Of a stretch of 64,000 bases of DNA, positions 1 through 7,848 are shown piece after piece (position 1 is the first letter of the stretch; the number at the start of each line of letters is the position of its first letter). The DNA comes from Nitrosomonas sp. PY1. Its GTDB lineage: Bacteria > Pseudomonadota > Gammaproteobacteria > Burkholderiales > Nitrosomonadaceae. Made by a program: the position numbers and the translations under genes. The stretch lies in the NCBI RefSeq assembly GCF_022836435.1, contig NZ_BQXC01000001.1, forward strand, positions 1,314,121-1,378,120, written 5' to 3'. Below the pieces are notes generated by a model. That model did no database searches. It was not told the DNA's origin and was given only the letters and a program-made list of their open reading frames with translations.

Positions 1-803
1 ACTATGAAACGGTCAAGTACTTTGGTAATGAAAACTGGGAAGCGCAACGCTATGATATACATTTACAGTCCTGGGAAAAAGCCGCTATCCGCAATCAAGT
101 ATCATTAGCTACGCTAAATGCTGGACAAAGCGCAATTATTGCGATTGGCATGACACTATTGATGTTCTTTGCCGCGGATAAAGTAATCGAAGGTAGCATG
201 ACGCTGGGCGATCTGGTATTAATCAATACCATTATGCTACAACTATACATGCCGCTGCATTTTTTGGGTTTCGTGTACCGGGAAATTAAACACGCATTAG
301 CTGATATGGAACAAATGTTTCTATTACTGAATGAGAATCGTGAAATCCAAGATAAACCAGGCGCCCAGGCACTTAAAATTACAAATGCTAGCGTTCGATT
401 TGATCATGTTAATTTCAGTTATGAATCTAATCGACAAATTCTATTCGATATCAGTTTTGATATTCCAGCAGGGCAAAACGTCGCTGTTGTAGGTCATAGC
501 GGTTCCGGAAAATCTACTTTGGCGCGCTTGCTATTTCGTTTCTATGACGTGCAATCTGGCAGTATAACCATCGATCAACAAGATATTCGCGATGTCACAC
601 AACAAAGTTTACGGGCTGTACTAGGTATTGTGCCGCAAGATACCGTGTTATTTAATGACACCATTTACCACAACATCGCTTATGGGCAACCGGATGCGAC
701 AGAGCAAGCCGTTTATTCGTCAGCAGATTCTGCGCATATTCATAGCTTCATTGGGGGCCTTCCGAAGAAATATGAAACCATTGTTGGCGAACGTGGTTTG
801 AAG

Positions 804-1917
804 CGTGCTTATCCGGTTAACTCCCAAGGTAGCTAGATGTAGTAGTGGGCCGTGATTTTTTTGTATAAAGTTCAGCATACGTCGGCGCAGTGACATCACC
901 AGCAATGCCAAGCAGGGAACGGAATGCGTTGAAAGGGTAGAAACGGCGGTTGAATCGAAACGTGAATTCGTTGAGATAGGCTTGCAGGTGTTGCGGGCTG
1001 ACGCCGTGGTGAATGCCACGTAACCATGTTTTGAGATTGGAGAACACGAGGTGAATGATGGGCAGAAAAGTTTCGGCAACTTGCATGTCGCCACGTTCCG
1101 CAACGGCGGTATGAAGATACCCTCGCTTTTCAAGCGCCGCGTAGCCGCTCCAGTCATCGGTAATGATGGTGGCGCCTGGCGTAACGACGCGCTCAATGAA
1201 ACCGCCCAACGATTTGGCACTGCGGTCTGGCACCACAGCGAGCCGAACACGTCCGGCGTAACGCCCAGTCCTCCGCTTATTGAGGCTGCCACCGTGCTTG
1301 CGCTGTTTAACCTCGACCGCACCGGCGACGAGAACCATGTCGTGAACGCCTCGACCCTTGCCGCGAGTACGTCCTCCGACGTAGGTTTCATCGGCCTCGA
1401 CGGCATCGAAGGGGTTGCCACCAATCCGATCTTGGTCGGGACGCACCATGCCGACCCGCAGTTTGTGGAGAATCTGGAAAGCAGTCTCATAACGCGACAG
1501 CCCGAGTTGCCGCTGGAATTGGGCAGCAGACATACCGGGTGTTTGGCTGGCAACCAAGTAGGCTGCCCAGAACCATACGGAGAGAGGTGTGTGGGTGCGT
1601 TCCATGACGGTGCCCGCAGTGAGGCTCGTGTCTCGGTTGCAGTGACGGCACCGACAAACGCTGGGGCGATTGGCGAAGCGATAAGGCTCTCCGAGTGTGC
1701 CGCAGTAGTCACAAACGAATCCGTCGCTCCATCGGGCGCGCTCAAGATAGGCCGCGCAGGCCGCTTCGTTCGGGAACAGTCGCTGAAAATCAGGAAGCGA
1801 GCGAGGGAACGGCAAATCGTCTCGCTCAAGCACGTCGATAACCATGACCACCTCAGGTTGGCGCAGATGCTCAACATACTACCGGTAGTGGGCTTGGGAG
1901 ACAACCGGATAAGCACG
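804..1917 (-). mobile_element. Intact IS1595-family insertion sequence
   Basis: The element is 1114 bp. Its ends are perfect 15-bp inverted repeats starting CGTGCTTATCCGGTT (804-818 and complement at 1903-1917), with similarity continuing further inward. It is flanked by an exact 8-bp duplication GTTTGAAG (796-803 and 1918-1925), which is the size expected for the IS1595 family. It holds a single transposase gene on the minus strand. Its base composition is visibly richer in GC than the host gene on both sides, which suggests arrival from another source. Perfect ends and duplication point to a recent insertion. Confidence 0.92.
817..1845 (-). CDS. IS1595-family (ISXO2-like) transposase
   Basis: DDE-type transposase that moves the surrounding IS. 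The N-terminal region carries a zinc ribbon (CDYCG ... CRCRHC), as in ISXO2-like enzymes. The catalytic core shows acidic positions in VEADETYVGG and IITDDWSGY and the C-terminal block HGVSPQHLQAYLNEF with FRFNRR typical of this group, where the third catalytic residue is usually Asn. The ATG at 1845 is preferred over the GTG two codons upstream because GAGG lies just before it. The stop codon falls within the terminal inverted repeat. No frameshift is seen, so the element is probably still active. Confidence 0.9.
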   Translation of the reverse strand: MVIDVLERDDLPFPRSLPDFQRLFPNEAACAAYLERARWSDGFVCDYCGTLGEPYRFANRPSVCRCRHCNRDTSLTAGTVMERTHTPLSVWFWAAYLVASQTPGMSAAQFQRQLGLSRYETAFQILHKLRVGMVRPDQDRIGGNPFDAVEADETYVGGRTRGKGRGVHDMVLVAGAVEVKQRKHGGSLNKRRTGRYAGRVRLAVVPDRSAKSLGGFIERVVTPGATIITDDWSGYAALEKRGYLHTAVAERGDMQVAETFLPIIHLVFSNLKTWLRGIHHGVSPQHLQAYLNEFTFRFNRRFYPFNAFRSLLGIAGDVTAPTYAELYTKKSRPTTTSSYLGS

Positions 1918-2246
1918 GTTTGAAGTTATCTGGAGGGGAGAAGCAACGTGTCGCTATCGCTCGGACAATCCTTAAAAATCCAGCCATCCTAGTATTTGAT
2001 GAAGCCACTTCAGCGTTAGATTCTCAATCTGAAAAACACATCCAGACAGAACTCAAACGCATTGCCCAAAACCGCACGACATTGACGATTGCCCACAGAC
2101 TTTCAACCATTGCCGATGCTGACCAGATCCTGGTTATGGATCAAGGTCGCATTGTTGAACGGGGAACACATCTAAAGTTACTTGCGATGGGGGGAATCTA
2201 CACGAGGATGTGGAAATTACAGCAGCAGGAAAATTGCAATTACTGA

Positions 2247-2963
2247 TTATAAAATATAATTATTAATATTCAATTGGTTGATATCGATTATGTTGTATCG
2301 AATAAGGTTTATGTTCCTAAGATGACCAGCCATAGTGATACCACCTTATTTCATAAAAGAATTTCTGGATTATCCACAAAATCTGTGCATAACTTTGTTG
2401 ATAACTTGTAAATCTAGCAGTTTAATCCATGTATTTTTAAGGCTTTTTCTTGACTTGATTAATAACTTAACACTGGAATATTATTATAAATATCAGTAAG
2501 TTAATTTTTTGCAAAGAAATCACTATCAATAAAGCATGAATATTGTCAAATTGTGGATTGTTTAGCCGGATGGCGGAAAGCGCGTGGGGCTGCCATTAGC
2601 TGCGGAAAAATATTCAAATTGGTGCGTTGCTTTTATATGAGGCGCAAGGTGCCATCATAAAATACCTTGGGAAATAAAATTACGAACACAAAACTACTTT
2701 ATTGAAATTTATCGGTAATACAAGCAAAAGAAGGTGGATGCTTGATGAAGGGGCTCTGAGAACTAAAACACTGATTTCATAAGTCAAGGGAATAAGGTGT
2801 CCGAAAATAATTCCCAGTAAATAGTAAACATATATTGGGTCAATTGCTAGCTAACTAGCAAACAGTATGCTACTAATTGCATATATAATTAACGGTTAGT
2901 GACTACTTTCTGAAATGTTCAATTGAATCTAAATTTTTATCCACTCTTGATTATTTCTCAACC
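2247..2963. other. AT-rich gap with DnaA-box-like cluster
   Basis: No gene is recognised in this 717-bp stretch. Within 35 bp sit three 9-mers matching or nearly matching the DnaA box: TTATCCACA at 2370-2378 (plus), TTATGCACA on the minus strand at 2384-2392, and TTATCAACA on the minus strand at 2396-2404 (one mismatch). An AT-rich run follows at about 2440-2530, and a further near-box TTATCCACT lies at 2937-2945, just before alaA. The promoter of alaA must lie in this gap, but no clear -35/-10 pair was chosen. Confidence 0.5.
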
Positions 2964-4211
2964 ATGCGTCCAATTCTAAAATCCAGCAAATTGACCAACG
3001 TCTGTTATGACATTCGCGGCCCTGTATTAGAGCGCGCTAAGCAAATGGAAGAAGAAGGGCACCGTATTATCAAGTTAAATATCGGTAATCCGGCGACATT
3101 CGGTTTTGATGTGCCAGAAGAGATTTTACAAGACGTTATCCGAAACTTGTCGGATGCTTCGGGTTATTGTGATTCGAAGGGTTTGTTTGCCGCGCGTAAA
3201 GCGATTATGCATTACACCCAAGAAAAGCAAATCAGGAATGTGCAGTTAGATGATATTTTTATCGGTAACGGCGTGTCTGAGTTAGTGGTGTTGACGATGC
3301 AGGCTTTGCTGGACAATGGGGATGAAGTACTGATTCCCATGCCGGATTATCCATTATGGACGGCTGCGGTAGCACTGTCAGGCGGAGTAGGGCGGCATTA
3401 TCTATGTAATGAATCAAAAGATTGGCTACCGGATCTGGATGATATGCGTGCCAAGATTAGTAATAGAACACGCGCCATTGTCATCATTAACCCCAATAAT
3501 CCCACTGGTGCGTTATATCCTAAGGAGCTATTGCTTCAGATTATCGATATTGCTCGTGAGAATCAGTTAATTATTTATGCTGACGAAATTTACGATAAAA
3601 TTCTCTACGATGGTGTAGCGCATACGTCTGTTGCGTCTCTCGCTGATGATGTTTTGTTCGTGACTTTTAATGGATTATCAAAGAACTATCGCGCTGCGGG
3701 TTTTCGTTCAGGTTGGGCGGTTGTTTCTGGTGAAAAGAATCACGCGCACGATTATATTGCGGGATTAAATATGTTGGCTTCTATGCGCTTATGTGCCAAT
3801 GTCCCATCACAATTTGGAATACAAACCGCGTTGGGAGGCTATCAAAGTATTTATGATTTAACCCTGCCAACAGGGCGATTAATGCGGCAGCGCGATATTG
3901 CCTGGCAGTTACTCACAGAAATTCCGGGAGTAACTTGCTATAAACCCCAAGCGGCTTTATATCTATTTCCTCGCTTGAATCCAGAAATTTATCCGATTCA
4001 AGACGATCAGAAGTTTGTGCTTGATTTACTATTGGAAGAAAAAGTTCTGTTAGTGCAGGGTAGCGGTTTTAATTGGAAGCACCCGGATCATTTTCGTGTG
4101 GTATTTTTACCTAATGTAGATGATCTTACCGAAGCCATCGGTCGTATTGCACATTACTTACAGCGTTATCGAAAACGTTATAACACAGATCATACATATT
4201 CTGTCGCTTAA
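2964..4211 (+). CDS. alaA: Alanine aminotransferase AlaA
   Basis: PLP-dependent class I aminotransferase that makes alanine from pyruvate and glutamate in the cytoplasm. The 415 residues closely follow the E. coli AlaA (YfbQ) pattern: KSSKLTNVCYDIRGPVL at the N-terminus, NIGNPATFGFD, the substrate/PLP block INPNNPTGA near 175-183 and the Schiff-base lysine K240 in FNGLSKNYR, with FRSGW following. Length is normal for the family. The gene lies 57 bp upstream of hom and is probably part of the same amino-acid cluster. The start is the first ATG giving the canonical N-terminus. Confidence 0.93.
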   Translation: MRPILKSSKLTNVCYDIRGPVLERAKQMEEEGHRIIKLNIGNPATFGFDVPEEILQDVIRNLSDASGYCDSKGLFAARKAIMHYTQEKQIRNVQLDDIFIGNGVSELVVLTMQALLDNGDEVLIPMPDYPLWTAAVALSGGVGRHYLCNESKDWLPDLDDMRAKISNRTRAIVIINPNNPTGALYPKELLLQIIDIARENQLIIYADEIYDKILYDGVAHTSVASLADDVLFVTFNGLSKNYRAAGFRSGWAVVSGEKNHAHDYIAGLNMLASMRLCANVPSQFGIQTALGGYQSIYDLTLPTGRLMRQRDIAWQLLTEIPGVTCYKPQAALYLFPRLNPEIYPIQDDQKFVLDLLLEEKVLLVQGSGFNWKHPDHFRVVFLPNVDDLTEAIGRIAHYLQRYRKRYNTDHTYSVA

Positions 4212-4268
4212 CTTTTCCTTTGCTGGCTCATTTATAATCCCCAACTGATTATTACATTTTAAATTTTT

Positions 4269-5582
4269 ATGAAACCTATCCATATTGGCATTTTAGGTGT
4301 TGGTACTGTCGGTGGCGGCACATTTACCGTACTCAAACGCAATAGCGAAGAAATTGCACGCCGCGCCGGACGCAAGATCATCGTCAAAATGATCGCTGAC
4401 AAAGATTTACAAAAAGCGCGGGAACTAGCTGGCAATGAGGCCGTAATCACTGATAATGCCCATGAAGTGACTTGTAGTCCTGATATCGATATCGTTGTGG
4501 AGCTAATCGGCGGACAAACAATTGCGAAGGAATTGATTCTTGAAGCAATTGTGCATGGCAAACACGTTGTAACTGCAAACAAAGCGTTACTGGCGAATCA
4601 CGGTACGGAAATTTTCGCAATGGCGCGTGAAAAGGGTGTCATTGTGGCTTTTGAAGCGGCTGTTGCAGGTGGAATTCCGATTATCAAGGCGTTACGTGAA
4701 GGCTTAACAGCCAACCGCATTACTTGGATTGCCGGAATTATTAACGGTACAGCAAACTTTATTTTGTCCGAAATGCGTGAAAAAGGACTTTCGTTTAATG
4801 ACGTGTTGGGGCAGGCACAAAAACTTGGCTATGCTGAAGTAGATCCAACTTATGATATCGAAGGAATAGATGCAGCACATAAAATCACCTTGATGTCGGC
4901 GATTGCGTTTGGTATCCCAGTACAATTTGATAAAGTCTACACCGAGGGAATTACAAAACTAACCGGTGAAGACATCCGTTATGCTGAAGAATTGGGATAT
5001 CGTATTAAATTATTAGGTATTACCAAACGAGTAGCCAAAGGCATTGAATTACGGGTGCATCCAACACTGATTCCTAACAAACGTTTGATCGCCAATGTGG
5101 AAGGGGTGATGAATGCGGTGGTTGTTAAAGGCGATGCCGTCGGTGCTACGCTATATTATGGCGCGGGCGCAGGCGCCGAACCAACTGCAAGTTCAGTGAT
5201 TGCCGATCTGGTGGATGTAACACGTATGCAAACTGCGGATCCCATGCATCGCGTACCTACTTTGTCATTTCAGCCGGATTTGTTGTCTGATATACCCGTG
5301 ATCTCGATGGAGAATGTAGAAACATCTTATTACTTGCGCATGCAAGTCGTAGACAAGCCGGGTGTAATGGCTGAGATCACCCGCATTCTGGCAGACAATC
5401 ATATTTCTATTAGCGCGATGATTCAAAAGGAAGCGAGCGATGACTCAGACGAAGTCAGCATCATTATGTTGACCCATATCACCATTGAAAAAAACATCAA
5501 TGCTGCAATCAAACATATCGAATCTTTGCCGGTGGTAACTCAACAGGTTTTTCGTATTCGTATTGAAGAATTAAATAAATAG
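4269..5582 (+). CDS. hom: Homoserine dehydrogenase
   Basis: NAD(P)H-dependent reduction of aspartate semialdehyde to homoserine, the branch point to threonine and methionine. The monofunctional 437-residue form is seen: an N-terminal Rossmann fold with GVGTVGGGT (residues 8-16), a catalytic domain with AAVAGGIPIIKALREGL and the IINGTANFIL block, and a C-terminal ACT domain (about 355-430, starting YYLRMQVVDKPGVMAEI) that normally binds threonine as feedback inhibitor. It is followed after only 7 bp by thrC, so the two are surely co-transcribed. Confidence 0.95.
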   Translation: MKPIHIGILGVGTVGGGTFTVLKRNSEEIARRAGRKIIVKMIADKDLQKARELAGNEAVITDNAHEVTCSPDIDIVVELIGGQTIAKELILEAIVHGKHVVTANKALLANHGTEIFAMAREKGVIVAFEAAVAGGIPIIKALREGLTANRITWIAGIINGTANFILSEMREKGLSFNDVLGQAQKLGYAEVDPTYDIEGIDAAHKITLMSAIAFGIPVQFDKVYTEGITKLTGEDIRYAEELGYRIKLLGITKRVAKGIELRVHPTLIPNKRLIANVEGVMNAVVVKGDAVGATLYYGAGAGAEPTASSVIADLVDVTRMQTADPMHRVPTLSFQPDLLSDIPVISMENVETSYYLRMQVVDKPGVMAEITRILADNHISISAMIQKEASDDSDEVSIIMLTHITIEKNINAAIKHIESLPVVTQQVFRIRIEELNK

Positions 5583-5589
5583 CCGCAAT

Positions 5590-7005
5590 ATGCATTACAT
5601 TTCAACTCGCGGTGGAATGCCGCCAAAAACTTTTACCGAAATCCTGCTAAGCGGCTTATCTCCCGATGGTGGATTAGCAATACCTGAAACCTATCCCAAG
5701 ATTACATCGGTCGAGCTTAGTAACTGGCGTAATCTAAACTATCAAGCGTTGGCTTTTGAAGTGATTTCACGGTTTGTGGATGACATTCCAAAGGATGATT
5801 TACGTAGGATTATCCAACAAACGTATACTGCAGAAATTTTTGGAAACGCAGATATTACGCCACTGAAAACGCTGGAACCAGGATTGCATATTTTAGGATT
5901 ATCGAATGGCCCAACGCTGGCTTTTAAAGATATCGCGATGCAATTACTTGGTAATTTGTTTCAGTATCAACTGATAAAAACCGGAGACGAGTTAAATATT
6001 CTTGGCGCTACGTCGGGTGACACGGGTTCCAGTGCCGAATATGCCATGCGTGGTAAGCAAGGTATCCGCGTGTTTATGCTGTCGCCACTCGGTAAAATGA
6101 GTCGCTTTCAAACAGCGCAGATGTTCTCGTTGCAAGACGAGAATATTTTTAATATTGCCATTCGTGGTGTTTTCGATGACTGCCAAGATATTGTCAAAGC
6201 GGTTAGCAATGATCACGCTTTCAAGAAGGATCACCGGATTGGTACGGTCAATTCGATCAATTGGGCACGCATTGTTGCACAAATCGTGTATTACTTTAAA
6301 GGCTATTTTGCCGCTACCCAGACCAATGATGAGCAGGTATCATTTGCTGTTCCTTCGGGAAATTTTGGTAATATTTGTGCGGGACATGTAGCCAGAATGA
6401 TGGGTTTGCCAATTAAGCATTTGATTTTGGCGACTAACGAAAACGATGTACTCGATGAATTTTTTAGTACTGGTATCTATCGTCCACGTACTACTACTGA
6501 GACTAAGCATACGAGTAGTCCGTCGATGGATATCTCCAAAGCTTCAAATTTTGAACGGTTTATTTTTGATTTAACTGATCGAAATGCAAAGCAAGTTGCA
6601 CAATGGTGGTCGGCTGTCGATTTGGGAAAAGCATTTGATTTATCGGCGTCACCGTTATTTCATAAGACTAAAGACTTTGGCTTTCTCTCTGGCAGTAGTA
6701 ATCATGCGACACGGATCGTAACAATTCGTGATATTTATAAACGCTATCAAGTACTTGTTGATACGCATACCGCAGATGGCCTGAAGGTTGGACAAGCTTA
6801 TCGTGAAGCAGGAGTGCCATTGATCTGCTTAGAAACCGCACTACCAGCAAAATTTTCTGAAAGTATACAAGAAGCTATTGGTTTTGAACCGGAACGACCT
6901 GCCGGTTTTGAGAATCTAGAAAATCTTCCGCAGCGCTTTGTAATTAAAGATTCTGATGCAAAAGTAATCAAAGCGTATATTAATGAGCACAGTATAAAAC
7001 CTTAG
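5590..7005 (+). CDS. thrC: Threonine synthase
   Basis: PLP enzyme converting O-phosphohomoserine to threonine, last step of the pathway begun by hom; the kinase step (thrB) is encoded separately at 11820. The 471 residues have the class II threonine synthase start MHYISTRGG, the PLP lysine K113 in LAFKDIAMQ, the GATSGDTGSSAEYA phosphate-binding block and the SFAVPSGNFGNI motif. The start codon is 8 nt after the hom stop. Downstream, no strong terminator was found before the debris region beginning near 7098. Confidence 0.95.
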   Translation: MHYISTRGGMPPKTFTEILLSGLSPDGGLAIPETYPKITSVELSNWRNLNYQALAFEVISRFVDDIPKDDLRRIIQQTYTAEIFGNADITPLKTLEPGLHILGLSNGPTLAFKDIAMQLLGNLFQYQLIKTGDELNILGATSGDTGSSAEYAMRGKQGIRVFMLSPLGKMSRFQTAQMFSLQDENIFNIAIRGVFDDCQDIVKAVSNDHAFKKDHRIGTVNSINWARIVAQIVYYFKGYFAATQTNDEQVSFAVPSGNFGNICAGHVARMMGLPIKHLILATNENDVLDEFFSTGIYRPRTTTETKHTSSPSMDISKASNFERFIFDLTDRNAKQVAQWWSAVDLGKAFDLSASPLFHKTKDFGFLSGSSNHATRIVTIRDIYKRYQVLVDTHTADGLKVGQAYREAGVPLICLETALPAKFSESIQEAIGFEPERPAGFENLENLPQRFVIKDSDAKVIKAYINEHSIKP

Positions 7006-7097
7006 TCATATAGCAAAAATATTCAGGTTGATGCGTTCTACATTTTTACCTGATAAGGATTTTTTTTGTTGCATCATTTCTTTCTCTCGGTTAAAAC

Positions 7098-7268
7098 TTA
7101 TAATTTACCGACGCCAAGAATATTCAGCCCAGGATTTGCCACCCAAGGTGTAAAACCCAGTTGAGATATTTGTTTAGAAGTCTTTTGCGCTAATTCTTTT
7201 TGTTCTAAATCTACGTAGTCAATAACGATTATTTGTAGCCCAAAAATCAGCTGTTTTTCAACAGGCCG
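7098..7268 (-). pseudogene. Tail of a GH114/PelA-like glycosidase gene
   Basis: On the minus strand an open frame of about 56 codons ends at 7098-7100. It reads IIVIDYVDLEQKELAQ, then QISQLGFTPWVANPGLNILG before the stop. The DY pair followed by a GF-PWVANP-LN-LGVG block resembles the end of the endo-alpha-1,4-polygalactosaminidase (GH114) domain found in PelA-like proteins. The rest of the gene is missing: directly upstream lies the IS200-like element and beyond it no matching sequence was found. It is probably a relic cut by the insertion and later deletion. Family assignment is from memory of the motif and is tentative. Confidence 0.4.
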
Positions 7269-7269
7269 T

Positions 7270-7625
7270 CTGAACTACTACACTTCATGTAGTTTTTGAT
7301 ACTCTTTCCCTTGTCCCTTAACATAGTTCCGTATCGTGTGTTCATCACCATGACGACCAACAGTACTCGCAAAATAGCTAACACTTTGCACTAAAAAATG
7401 AACATGATCTTCGTCTGTTCCAATCTCCAGAAATTTCAACTGGTAGCGCTTTTCCAGTTCAAGACAAACATCTCGCAGTGTCTTATCTACAGCATCATCG
7501 AACACAGCTCGACGATATTTCGCCGGAAATAACAGGTGATAAAGCAACGTTGTTACGTTATCCCACTTATGTATATATTCGCTCACGCAAATATTTTACG
7601 CCCCAAGCGGCGAGGAATTAAACCC
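7270..7625 (-). mobile_element. IS200/IS605-type element, internally deleted
   Basis: A minimal IS200-like unit containing only tnpA. The right end has a perfect hairpin (ACTACA 7277-7282, TGTAGT 7288-7293) that overlaps the transposase stop codon. The left end has a short hairpin CGCC/GGCG (7599-7612) upstream of the start, as is usual for elements recognised as single-stranded hairpins. No target duplication is expected or seen. Exact ends cannot be set from this copy alone. Confidence 0.6.
7278..7586 (-). pseudogene. tnpA: IS200-type TnpA (Y1 HUH), in-frame deletion
   Basis: Single-strand transposase of the Y1 HUH class. The 102 codons start at a GTG and begin MSEYIHKWDNVTTLLYHLLF, contain the HUH motif HVHFL and end with the segment NYVKGQGKEYQKLHEV, where the tyrosine is in the place of the catalytic Tyr. 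Complete family members are about 140-150 residues; here LVQSV is joined directly to SYFASTVG, so roughly 40 residues that usually include SLTAREVF and LWGGEFWTDG are missing without loss of frame. The product is probably inactive. A relic at 47025-47211 keeps the segment missing here. Confidence 0.8.
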
Positions 7626-7848
7626 GGTAGAGATTTAACAAAGTGTAAATTATATGGAAGGGGTTGAGAAATGAAATTGAAACTTGATAATGCCTTACTA
7701 ATTTTTTGCCATGCTTTGAGCAAAATATAATCGTATTTTACATAATATAAATTATTAGCAATTAGGTTATGACTTTTGCTTTAGCTTTGGAATTTTAGCT
7801 ATGCAAAATATATTTTTTACCAAAGTGAGTGAAAAACCCAGTTCGAAT

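Larger units (their letters stand above)
1..2246 (+). pseudogene. Atm1/HMT-type ABC exporter, split by an IS
   Basis: This gene encodes an ABC half-transporter with fused membrane and ATPase domains, of the Atm1 type (export of glutathione or Fe-S related compounds in known relatives). It is open from base 3 and continues upstream of the window. The YETVKYFGNE motif at the start is typical of Atm1/HMT1 proteins. A Walker A (GHSGSGKST) lies near 496-522 and a Q-loop follows (GIVPQDT). At 803 the frame is cut just before the LSGGE signature by an IS1595-family insertion; the remainder (1926-2246) carries LSGGEKQR, Walker B ([12 protein letters not shown]) and the H-loop (TIAHRLST). Removing 804-1925 joins GLK to LSGGE in the same frame, so the only visible lesion is the insertion. 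The truncated protein should lack ATPase activity. The Atm1 subtype is inferred from motifs. Confidence 0.85.

Noticed and set aside
720-1923. Long open frames of 398 and 290 codons overlapping the transposase
   Set aside because: They run through the IS ends or antisense to the transposase and code for low-complexity shadow protein; the IS1595 transposase explains the region.
2247-2963. Chromosomal replication origin
   Set aside because: DnaA-like boxes are present but no dnaA, dnaN, gyrB, rpmH or other origin neighbours are in the window, so only a box cluster is claimed.
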